NCBI GenBank assembly: GCA_016195615.1
Contig: JACPZF010000020.1
Coordinates: forward strand, 1-11,837
Length of the DNA: 11,837 nt
Origin: Candidatus Gottesmanbacteria bacterium
GTDB lineage: Bacteria > Patescibacteriota > Microgenomatia > JACPZF01
Direction: 5' to 3'
The translations under genes were made by a program, and so were the position numbers. Positions within the stretch are counted from its first letter, which is position 1. Every line of letters begins with the position of its first letter. Below the pieces are notes generated by a model. It saw only the letters and a list, made by a program, of their open reading frames with translations. It was not told where the DNA came from and searched no databases. Positions 1-4,783 of the stretch are shown here, piece by piece.

Positions 1-118
1 GTTAAATCTTCACAAAAATAGCGTACTATGAGACTAAATTTTGCCTTCGTAATTCTTGATCGTTTTAAAAAGATACTTTTGGTCTTCATTACAATCTAGT
101 TTAACAGTTTTAAAACCG
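1..118. other. Unassigned left edge, downstream of the BrnT remnant
   Basis: No gene can be supported here. On the minus strand one frame is open from about 148 to 43 without a convincing start. Another runs from an ATG at 89 off the left edge of the window (begins MKTKSIFLKR) with no recognisable family. A near-perfect inverted repeat occupies 102-121 (taacagtttt/aaaaccgtta, two mismatches). The stretch may be decayed remains of the toxin gene and its antitoxin partner, but the sequence does not show BrnA features. Confidence 0.3.
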
Positions 119-217
119 TTATCTAGACAAGACCCTATGTTTTAATCTGTTTTTATTTAGGTTTCCCTCATCCCATTCAAAACCTTCAGTGTTTGACAGG
201 TCAATTTGGGTACTCAT
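119..217 (-). pseudogene. BrnT/DUF497-type toxin, N-terminal remnant
   Basis: The 32-codon reading frame starts at the ATG at 217 and contains GFEWDEGNLNKNRLKH, which matches the conserved N-terminal signature of the BrnT (DUF497) ribonuclease toxins, G-F-x-W-D-x-x-K/N...N...K-H. It then ends at a TAA after VLSR, where the family normally continues with an E-rich helix and a beta-sheet core to about 90 residues. No other frame downstream restores recognisable BrnT sequence, so I read it as a truncated, probably inactive gene. An excellent promoter precedes it, with the -10 box 7 nt from the ATG. BrnT is normally paired with a BrnA antitoxin gene downstream; that region (below 119) shows none. 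The family call rests on a 16-residue motif remembered from known families. Confidence 0.62.
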
Positions 218-224
218 GTATTTA

Positions 225-253
225 ATAGTACAATACATAAAAGGAAATGTCAA
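225..253 (-). promoter_or_regulatory. Sigma70-type promoter of the BrnT remnant
   Basis: Minus strand: -35 TTGACA (253-248, perfect), spacer exactly 17 nt, -10 TACTAT (230-225). The -10 box ends 7 nt before the ATG at 217, so the predicted start site coincides with the start codon and the mRNA would be leaderless. Confidence 0.7.
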
Positions 254-283
254 GGTAAGATGGATCATCGGAATAATTTTGTT

Positions 284-300
284 AAAAACCGCGACCGCAG
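284..300 (-). terminator. Weak intrinsic terminator after the broken membrane-protein gene
   Basis: About 16 nt past the TAA at 318-316, the minus strand reads CTGC-GGTC-GCGG followed by TTTTT. The stem is only 4 bp with a U-G pair, so it would be weak, but position and T-run fit termination of the preceding transcript before the BrnT promoter. Confidence 0.35.
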
Positions 301-315
301 AATTTACAAAAAATA

Positions 316-930
316 TTAAAGAAAGTTTCTGTAGCGTTTTAGAAAAATATAAAGACTAGGCAAAGTCAAAAGACCCAATATCATCAGCAATTGTTTATAT
401 AAACTCGGATAATATTTAAACTCCACATCGTGTTTTCCAGAAGGAACTTTAATTGCCATAAAGGATGGCTCGACCATAAATTTTTCCACGTTTTTGCCAT
501 CAATTGTCGCCTGCCAAAAAGGATGGAAAGATGCTTTTAACATTAAAACGCTATCTTTGGGAGTTTCGATTGTTGCGGCGAAGTAGTTACTGCCAGATTT
601 TTCGGCGAGAATGGTGCCTGAGGGAGTTGAGGAATTAAAGAAGTTAGGAATTAAGGAATTAAAGGGATTTTGGGCAAAAATATTTAAAATTTCGCCTGGA
701 TCCGAAGGCTTGCCGATTTTATAGCTAGCCAAATCGAGCATGGTTAGGGAATTAGGAAGGTTAGGAAGGTTGGGGTGGTTGGGGGAATAAACGATCGTAG
801 GATGGTTGCGAAGAGGCATGAGTTTGCTTCCCAGCCAAAAGCGGTCGAAATTAAGCTTAATTTTTTTATTGCTGTAACGGTGGCAACGAAGTAGCCGGAG
901 AAAGCGCCGACATAAAAATGCCTTCCCCAA
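316..930 (-). CDS. C-terminal piece of the YfhO/PTPS-related membrane protein
   Basis: This 204-residue frame holds the C-terminal end of the broken gene. The first 60 or so residues overlap the middle frame and probably are not translated; the authentic sequence becomes convincing from about residue 61. Residues 128-175 have the pattern typical of YfhO-like C-termini: a short beta domain with SFHPFWQATIDGK (134-146), a valine/serine strand, then PSGKHDVEFKYYP (163-175). A final membrane helix follows at about 179-196 and a short basic tail (KRYRNF). The W in HPFW and the DGK turn are the most diagnostic residues. Two blocks of short tandem repeats (about 628-666 and 742-786) fall in this frame and encode asparagine/proline-rich peptide. 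The annotated start at 930 is unlikely to be used as a real initiation site. Confidence 0.6.
   Translation of the reverse strand: MGKAFLCRRFLRLLRCHRYSNKKIKLNFDRFWLGSKLMPLRNHPTIVYSPNHPNLPNLPNSLTMLDLASYKIGKPSDPGEILNIFAQNPFNSLIPNFFNSSTPSGTILAEKSGSNYFAATIETPKDSVLMLKASFHPFWQATIDGKNVEKFMVEPSFMAIKVPSGKHDVEFKYYPSLYKQLLMILGLLTLPSLYIFLKRYRNFL
742..786. repeat. Degenerate 9-bp tandem repeat at the second frame break
   Basis: Units on the plus strand: ggttaggga, attaggaa, ggttaggaa, ggttggggt, ggttggggg. Four units are 9 bp and one (751-758) is 8 bp. The missing base is exactly what is needed to move from the middle frame to the C-terminal frame of the broken membrane-protein gene, so contraction of this tract may be the lesion. 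Confidence 0.6.
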
Positions 931-1256
931 TTTCCGGGTCGGCCAATGTTGATTCGTGAAGGCCCAAGTTCCCTAATTTTGCCCATGATTTTGGTAAAAT
1001 CAGCTGCCTCCTGGTTGTAAAGAGCAGTGTTGATTTTGATGGAATAGGCGTTAAATTTTAAATAGTCATAGCGCTCCTTTAGGGCGGGGAAAAGAATTAG
1101 GGTGATTAGGGAAATTAGGGTAATTATGGAAAGAAGACGGTTTTTAATAAGCCTGGCGCAAAGTAAGAAAAGCCATTCGACGGAAATGCCGATAAGGAAG
1201 ATACCGGCAAGATGGATGCCATTGATGAGACGATGGCCATGCAGCCCTTCGGTCAT
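744..1256 (-). CDS. Central piece of the YfhO/PTPS-related membrane protein
   Basis: This 170-residue frame begins MTEGLHGHRLINGIHLAGIF, resembling the conserved leucine-proline...H-R motif followed by a membrane helix in PTPS-related/YfhO membrane proteins. Two membrane segments are visible (about 10-32 and 40-57), then a soluble stretch with GRPGNWGRHFYVGAF (105-119), the kind of extracytoplasmic segment expected after the last helices. The ATG overlaps the stop of the preceding frame as ATGA, which would normally suggest translational coupling. Here it is more likely accidental, because conserved protein sequence continues upstream of that ATG in the same frame. The last residues (PPTTPTFLTFLIP) are read from the tandem-repeat tract and are probably out of frame. 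Confidence 0.6.
   Translation of the reverse strand: MTEGLHGHRLINGIHLAGIFLIGISVEWLFLLCARLIKNRLLSIITLISLITLILFPALKERYDYLKFNAYSIKINTALYNQEAADFTKIMGKIRELGPSRINIGRPGNWGRHFYVGAFSGYFVATVTAIKKLSLISTAFGWEANSCLFATILRSFIPPTTPTFLTFLIP
1095..1130. repeat. Four-unit 9-bp tandem repeat inside the membrane-protein gene
   Basis: Units aattagggt, gattaggga, aattagggt, aattatgga. In the coding frame this yields the repetitive membrane-helix peptide IITLISLITLI (residues 44-54 of the central piece). It belongs to the same nonamer family as the tracts at 742, 1874, 2653 and 7287. Confidence 0.7.
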
Positions 1257-2215
1257 CGGTAATAAATCAAAAAAAGGGCCAAAAGTATAGCGGCCGAAAT
1301 AGAGGATAAGCCAAAAGACAAAGAGTACGGGAAAAAATAAGTGGGAAGAAACGGGTCCTGCCAGTTTTGATAATTAGAATTGAGAATAAGGGGAATAAAC
1401 CAATAGGAGAGAAGTAAGAAGGAAGAAGTAAGAATAAGAAAAAGCCGTTTAGAAAGTTGAATAAGGTGGAACCTTAACAGCTTCGCGTTAAGGTTCCACC
1501 TTGATAAAACCAGGGATAAAAGAAGAAGTGGGGTTGATAAAAGAGCGATGAAGCCAAAAACGAGATGGCCGTTTAATGTTAAGACGAGTAAAATGACGGA
1601 TTTTAAATAGCCGCGGTTAAATTTTAAGCTGTCATAAATAGAAGAGAGCGCTAAAGGCAAGAAAAAAATGCCCCAAAGTTGCGTAAACATGCCTGACCCG
1701 CGAAAGACCAGGGCATTGTAATCCGTGCCGTAAAGATACTGGGTCGAAATTAAAGTAGAAACCAAAGCCGCTCCTATGCTTGGGATTTTGGAGAGTTCGA
1801 ATTTTCGGCTGCTGTAATAGATAGCCAAAGGAAAGAAAGAGAGCATGAAATATTTCGCCCAATTAAAAACTATCATTAGGGTAATTGGGGTAATTAGGGA
1901 TATTAGGCGATAAAGAAGGACAACAAATAAATGAGGAAAGTGCTGGTAGTAGGAAAAAACGGGAAAACCCAATGAAAATTCCGGGACCCAGTGATCGAGG
2001 AGTAACGGAAGGTGGAAAATAGAAGATGGTCCGCCAGCTGGCGGATGGAGTATTTCGCTTAGTAATTTATCAATATGATTTATCAGGACGAAGGCAAAAA
2101 CGTTGTCATTAAGATCCATTTTGATTGTGGTTTCCGGAAAAAGCATGATGAGGTTGAAGACGACAGAAAAGGCAACAAACAGCAGCGGCCAATGATTTTT
2201 TAAAAATTTAAACAT
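1253..2215 (-). CDS. N-terminal piece of the YfhO/PTPS-related membrane protein
   Basis: This 320-residue frame has a short basic N-terminus, a first membrane helix (about 9-27), a large loop, then at least six more hydrophobic segments. The loop after helix 1 carries acidic residues (KMDLNDN, 32-38) and the stretch GFPVFSYYQHFPHLF (83-97), which resembles the conserved aromatic loop of PTPS-related membrane proteins. The frame ends ...LFLIYYR-TGA. The last 30 or so residues (from about PTYFF) appear out of frame, since the -1 frame reads VLFVFWLILYFGRYTFG and joins the central piece. Two palindromic inserts sit in the gene (residues 57-64 and 238-252). It follows the glycosyltransferase gene by 38 bp and may be cotranscribed with it. 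Confidence 0.72.
   Translation of the reverse strand: MFKFLKNHWPLLFVAFSVVFNLIMLFPETTIKMDLNDNVFAFVLINHIDKLLSEILHPPAGGPSSIFHLPLLLDHWVPEFSLGFPVFSYYQHFPHLFVVLLYRLISLITPITLMIVFNWAKYFMLSFFPLAIYYSSRKFELSKIPSIGAALVSTLISTQYLYGTDYNALVFRGSGMFTQLWGIFFLPLALSSIYDSLKFNRGYLKSVILLVLTLNGHLVFGFIALLSTPLLLLSLVLSRWNLNAKLLRFHLIQLSKRLFLILTSSFLLLSYWFIPLILNSNYQNWQDPFLPTYFFPYSLSFGLSSISAAILLALFLIYYR
1352..1366. repeat. 15-bp fragment shared with a palindromic element, at the first frame break
   Basis: acgggtcctgccagt is identical to 3165-3179, one arm of the palindromic element in the glycosyltransferase gene. Both copies encode WQDP on the minus strand. Here it lies next to the region where the N-terminal frame stops making sense, so it may be a remnant insertion associated with the frame break. 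Confidence 0.45.
1463..1502. repeat. Perfect 16-bp-stem inverted repeat inside coding sequence
   Basis: Arm aaggtggaaccttaac (1463-1478), 8-nt loop agcttcgc, and the exact reverse complement at 1487-1502. It is read through in-frame as RWNLNAKLLRFHL in the N-terminal piece of the broken membrane protein. Confidence 0.85.
1874..1909. repeat. Four-unit 9-bp tandem repeat inside coding sequence
   Basis: Units cattagggt, aattggggt, aattaggga, tattaggcg, read on the minus strand as RLISLITPITLMI within a membrane helix (residues about 103-115 of the N-terminal piece). Confidence 0.65.
2030..2045. repeat. Perfect 16-bp palindrome in coding sequence
   Basis: tccgccagctggcgga is fully self-complementary and shares the core CGCCAnnTGGCG with 2974-2989 and 3184-3201. 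It is translated in-frame as PPAGG (residues 58-62 of the N-terminal piece). Confidence 0.85.
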
Positions 2216-2253
2216 TTAGACTTCATTAAAAATTAGAATTTTAAAATTAAAAA

Positions 2254-4170
2254 TTATCGGTACAGTCTCGGCTCCAGCCAGTCGGCGTGATCATTGTTAA
2301 TGCCATCGCCTGCGTCTTCGACGACCAATTCTAAGTTCTTAACCCCATTAACATCGACTTTGGCAAAACCCGGAATATAGCTGCGGTAAAAAATAGGGGT
2401 GCGAAAGAGTTCTTTGGCATCGCCAATAATGACAAAAACCACACTGGCGCCATCGCCGGCATCGGTATCGACGCCGAAATTAGTCGCAAAAGTTTTATAT
2501 TTTCCCTCCAGATTATAGGTAAGATGCGAATTGGCATGGGTAGAGAGGCCGTGGTGGAAAAAGTAAAAAACTACCGATTGCCAATTATTGGAGAGATTTT
2601 TATTAATCGCAAGAGTGCCGAAATCCTGCTTGATCGAGATCGACCTTAGAGAAGTTAGGGAAATTGGGGAATTTAGGGTTGGTAAGAGACGGGAAAAGGA
2701 GGAAGTAAGAATTAAGAAGGAAAAAGCAAGAATAATGAAAGCTTTAATCTTAAAAGAGACGCTTTTGGTGAGGAGAAGTAGAAGGATTAGAAAAATTAGA
2801 AGGTTAAGAAAAGAAATAGCGCGGGTGAGAGGTTCATTAAAAGTGTTGGGCAAAAAGGGCAAAGTATTATCGGGATAATTCATAATCATGACCTGATGGA
2901 GATTGATTAAAGTTGTTACGGAAAGTAGAAAATAGATGATAGAAAGTAGAAGGAAATAATTTTTATTCTTCGACCCGCCAATTGGCGGGGAGAAGTTTAC
3001 AGAGTTATTAGTTCTCGTTTCACTCGAACAATAATAAACTCCTAATAAAATCGGGAAAAAGACAAATAAGGGAAAAATGTAGCGCTCGTGCATCTGGGTG
3101 AGAAGCATAAAAAAGGCAAAGGAAATAAGAGTAAGAGCTGTTAAAATAGATACTGTCAAATAAGACGGGTCCTGCCAGTGCTCGTCCGCCAGTTGGCGGA
3201 CTCGCCCTGTCACCCGTCTGACATAAGTTTTTATTACTAGACCAATTGCTAAAGTATAAATAGCGCCAAATAACAAAACCCCCGCAGTTTTAAAGGAAAT
3301 CAAATTGGCAATTAAATTTTGATCCCAAAAAGAGGAAGAAGCACGGCCAAAAAACAGCCACCAGATGTTATAGGCGTTCATGGAAACGTAAGGAAAATAA
3401 AGTTGAGAGTTATACATGATGTCAAAAACCCGATCCATGGTTTTAGTCGCGAGAAAGGGTAAATTAATGACAATGGCCGTGCCGGCAAAAATCCAAAGGG
3501 ATTTTGTAAGTTGAGAAAGACTTTTGGTTTGGAGAAAAATACCAAGATATAAAAGTGGCAGCAAAACGAGAGTTTGCGTTTTCATAAAAAGAGAAACGGC
3601 GCTAAAAATGGCGGTTAGGCCGTAACGTTTGGTAATAAGAAAATAAAATGATAGTAAAACCAAAAGCGCACCAATGGAGTCGGTTTGGCCCCAAATGGAA
3701 GAGTTGTAGATGACAACGGGGTTAAAAAGAAAAAGAGAGGCGGCTAAAATTCCCACTGTCATTCCGAATTTATTTCGGAATCCCTTTTTAGATCCAAAAA
3801 CTTGTTCAGGATGACATCTGGTAACGATTTTATAAATCAAAAATCCTATCCCCAAATCCGCCAAAATATAGGGCAATTTGATTAAAAATAGATATAACAG
3901 ATTGGTATCGCTCCAAAAATTCAGGTTTTGCGGATCAAGCTTAAAATTGTACCCGGTTAGCATTTCGTACAAATGCGAAGTGAATTTTAAAATATAAATG
4001 TAAAACGAAGGATAATTGTAGGCCGTATCAGTCAACGGTCCGGAAAAACCGCTATGGACAGCGGCCATGCCCCACCATTTCCAATAAGCAATGTCAGCTT
4101 TAAAACCAGGAAGGGGAATTAGGATTAGACGGACAAGAAAGGCGAGGAAGAAAATAAAAGGGGTGAGCAT
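2254..4170 (-). CDS. GT-C family membrane glycosyltransferase with C-terminal NPCBM domain
   Basis: 638 residues. The N-terminal 490 form a polytopic GT-C enzyme of the GT39/mannosyltransferase type: a lumenal acidic loop after helix 1 (FKADIAYWKWW, 23-33, with D26 the likely catalytic-type aspartate), YNYPSFYIYI (51-60), IWGQTDSIGAL (159-169), MKTQTLVLLP (196-205) and the strongly conserved TQMHERYIFPL (358-368). Residues about 515-638 match an NPCBM carbohydrate-binding domain, seen as STHANSHLTYNLEGKYKTF, then DTDAGDGASVVF, GDAKELF, and LVVEDAGDGINNDHADW. The likely role is transfer of a sugar from a lipid-phosphate donor on the outer membrane face, with the NPCBM holding glycan. Three palindromic elements are read in-frame (residues 119-138, 319-335, 394-400), all in loops. 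Start: ATG at 4170, predicted leaderless. Confidence 0.87.
   Translation of the reverse strand: MLTPFIFFLAFLVRLILIPLPGFKADIAYWKWWGMAAVHSGFSGPLTDTAYNYPSFYIYILKFTSHLYEMLTGYNFKLDPQNLNFWSDTNLLYLFLIKLPYILADLGIGFLIYKIVTRCHPEQVFGSKKGFRNKFGMTVGILAASLFLFNPVVIYNSSIWGQTDSIGALLVLLSFYFLITKRYGLTAIFSAVSLFMKTQTLVLLPLLYLGIFLQTKSLSQLTKSLWIFAGTAIVINLPFLATKTMDRVFDIMYNSQLYFPYVSMNAYNIWWLFFGRASSSFWDQNLIANLISFKTAGVLLFGAIYTLAIGLVIKTYVRRVTGRVRQLADEHWQDPSYLTVSILTALTLISFAFFMLLTQMHERYIFPLFVFFPILLGVYYCSSETRTNNSVNFSPPIGGSKNKNYFLLLSIIYFLLSVTTLINLHQVMIMNYPDNTLPFLPNTFNEPLTRAISFLNLLIFLILLLLLTKSVSFKIKAFIILAFSFLILTSSFSRLLPTLNSPISLTSLRSISIKQDFGTLAINKNLSNNWQSVVFYFFHHGLSTHANSHLTYNLEGKYKTFATNFGVDTDAGDGASVVFVIIGDAKELFRTPIFYRSYIPGFAKVDVNGVKNLELVVEDAGDGINNDHADWLEPRLYR
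2653..2679. repeat. Three-unit 9-bp tandem repeat in the glycosyltransferase gene
   Basis: Units agttaggga, aattgggga, atttagggt, translated as TLNSPISLTSL (residues about 498-508), in the linker between the last membrane helix and the NPCBM domain. Confidence 0.6.
2974..2989. repeat. Perfect 16-bp palindrome in the glycosyltransferase gene
   Basis: cccgccaattggcggg is fully self-complementary and carries the CGCCAnnTGGCG core. It is translated in-frame as PPIGG within the loop SVNFSPPIGGSKNKN (residues 390-404), between two membrane helices. Confidence 0.85.
3164..3218. repeat. 55-bp palindromic element inserted in-frame in the glycosyltransferase gene
   Basis: Outer arms gacgggt (3164-3170) and acccgtc (3212-3218) enclose an inner hairpin gtccgcca-gt-tggcggac (3184-3201). 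The element is translated as RVTGRVRQLADEHWQDP (residues about 319-335), a hydrophilic insert in a loop between membrane helices. Confidence 0.8.
3758..3815. repeat. HPE(L)VxGS/NKFGMT-type palindromic element, in-frame
   Basis: Outer arms gtcattcc (3758) and ggatgac (to 3815) enclose a perfect inner hairpin attccgaa-tttat-ttcggaat (3761-3781). Translated on the minus strand it gives CHPEQVFGSKKGFR then NKFGMT (residues 119-138). The same peptide pattern recurs in many CPR and other bacterial proteomes as the translation of a dispersed repeat (from memory). Confidence 0.82.
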
Positions 4171-4176
4171 GGAGAC

Positions 4177-4185
4177 ATTTTAGCA
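4177..4185 (-). promoter_or_regulatory. Extended -10 promoter of the glycosyltransferase gene
   Basis: Minus strand TG-C-TAAAAT (4185-4177), followed by only 6 nt (GTCTCC) and the ATG at 4170. No good -35 is present, which is usual for extended -10 promoters. Transcription would begin at or beside the A of the start codon; there is no Shine-Dalgarno. Confidence 0.5.
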
Positions 4186-4207
4186 TAATTTTTAATTTGA
4201 AAATTTT

Positions 4208-4444
4208 CTATTTCGTGAACTTGAAGCTATCGATGATCGTATTGAAGACTTCGGTAGAAAGAATCCCGTTGCCGAAGTGGACAAAATCAGTTTTTTTATC
4301 GGGAAATTCAAAAAACACGTCGATTGCGGGAGTCTCGTTAGCTACATTGACATAGACCGCGCGGACGCCTTTAACATTTTTGGAATTGGTAAACTTAATC
4401 GTTTCCCGAACACCTATCAAAAGAAAATCCGCGGGTGGTTTCAT
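4208..4444 (-). CDS. C-terminal piece of a frameshifted membrane-anchored protein
   Basis: 78-residue frame containing GVRETIKFTNSKNVKGVRAV and ending FNTIIDSFKFTK. The final F-N-x-I-x-x-S-F-K-F pattern is common at the ends of small extracytoplasmic alpha/beta domains in CPR proteins (PsbP- or DUF4367-like), but I cannot name the family securely. It has no signal sequence of its own and overlaps the preceding frame by 50 nt in the +1 frame, so I take it as the natural continuation of the gene starting at 4745. Its own ATG at 4444 has no promoter or ribosome-binding site. The 37-bp gap to the glycosyltransferase holds no terminator hairpin, only that gene's extended -10. Confidence 0.55.
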   Translation of the reverse strand: MKPPADFLLIGVRETIKFTNSKNVKGVRAVYVNVANETPAIDVFFEFPDKKTDFVHFGNGILSTEVFNTIIDSFKFTK

Positions 4445-4745
4445 TAAAAGCTTTCCATTTGGTACCTGGGGTAACGGTAAAAGGCTGGCATTTGATGTAA
4501 AAAGGCCAGGGGTTGCTCGGATCAGCTTTCGTCGTTTTAGCGCAATCGGTCGTGGCTAGGGTAAGCGGTTGCGACGGTTGGGTCTGGGAAGGGAAACCGG
4601 CGGGTAGAACGGTTTTGCCAGTGCCCTTTTTAGAAAAAGTATAGGTGCCATAGACAACGGCGCCGATTAGCACAACGCCAATGACTAATCCTAGTACAAC
4701 TTTAGAAAAATTTTCCGGAATTTCCAATTCGTCTTCGTCGGTCAT
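4395..4745 (-). CDS. N-terminal piece of a frameshifted single-pass membrane protein
   Basis: 116-residue frame. The acidic N-terminus (MTDEDELEIPENF) precedes one membrane helix (about 16-37), followed by KK, a proline/serine/threonine linker (43-65) and a soluble start containing two cysteines (C68, C86) and WKAFNETTRGFSF (98-110). G-F-S-F often opens small extracytoplasmic domains in this kind of protein. The frame then ends quickly with DRCSGND, while the +1 frame continues as a plausible domain (4208-4444). A single extra base between about 4395 and 4444, perhaps in the T-rich GGATTTTCTTTTGAT, would explain this. Topology is cytoplasmic N-terminus with an outside C-domain. It has its own consensus promoter. 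Confidence 0.72.
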   Translation of the reverse strand: MTDEDELEIPENFSKVVLGLVIGVVLIGAVVYGTYTFSKKGTGKTVLPAGFPSQTQPSQPLTLATTDCAKTTKADPSNPWPFYIKCQPFTVTPGTKWKAFNETTRGFSFDRCSGND

Positions 4746-4754
4746 GTAGGATTT

Positions 4755-4783
4755 ACAATAACAAAGTAGAGAATTAATGTCAA
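4755..4783 (-). promoter_or_regulatory. Sigma70-type promoter overlapping the upstream stop codon
   Basis: Minus strand -35 TTGACA (4783-4778), 17-nt spacer, -10 TATTGT (4760-4755), then 9 nt to the ATG at 4745. The TGA stop of the surface-protein gene (4782-4780) is embedded in the -35 hexamer, and the predicted leader is 0-3 nt. Confidence 0.65.

Larger units (their letters stand above)
316..2215 (-). pseudogene. YfhO/PTPS-related polytopic membrane protein, broken into three frames
   Basis: Three overlapping minus-strand frames (1253-2215, 744-1256, 316-930) together look like one membrane protein of roughly 620 residues: N-terminal polytopic part, central HR-containing membrane part, and C-terminal extracytoplasmic beta domain plus final membrane helix. 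Evidence for a single gene: upstream of the middle frame's ATG the same frame already encodes LYFGRYTFGPFFDLLP without a stop, which joins naturally to MTEGLHGHRL. Both frame changes are of the same kind (one base missing). The gene could be a genuine pseudogene or could carry sequencing errors; the sequence alone cannot separate these. The family is thought to act in envelope glycan or lipid-linked sugar metabolism, but this is not well established. Confidence 0.7.

Noticed and set aside
1..89. Open frame running off the left edge from an ATG at 89
   Set aside because: It is only 29 codons, shows no family motif or promoter, and does not resemble BrnA. It cannot be supported from this window.
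1253..1256. ATGA overlap read as translational coupling of two membrane-protein genes
   Set aside because: The frame of the second ORF continues upstream of its ATG with conserved-looking sequence (LYFGRYTFGPFFDLLP), so the overlap is a product of a frame break, not two cistrons.
1102..1290. Plus-strand open frames here and at 2588-2878, 6074-6513, 7256-7540, 8366-8563 and 9583-10046
   Set aside because: They lie antisense to well-supported minus-strand genes, have no start signals, and read as low-complexity or basic shadow sequence.
1253..2215. UGA recoding (as in Gracilibacteria/SR1) to explain the in-gene TGA
   Set aside because: Reading through the TGA does not recover the conserved sequence, which lies in another frame. 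TGA also ends other intact genes in normal positions.
2216..2253. Promoter for the YfhO-like gene (TTTAAT 9 nt before its ATG)
   Set aside because: The region is so AT-rich that such a hexamer is expected by chance. No -35 or extended -10 supports it, and cotranscription with the gene 38 bp upstream is simpler.
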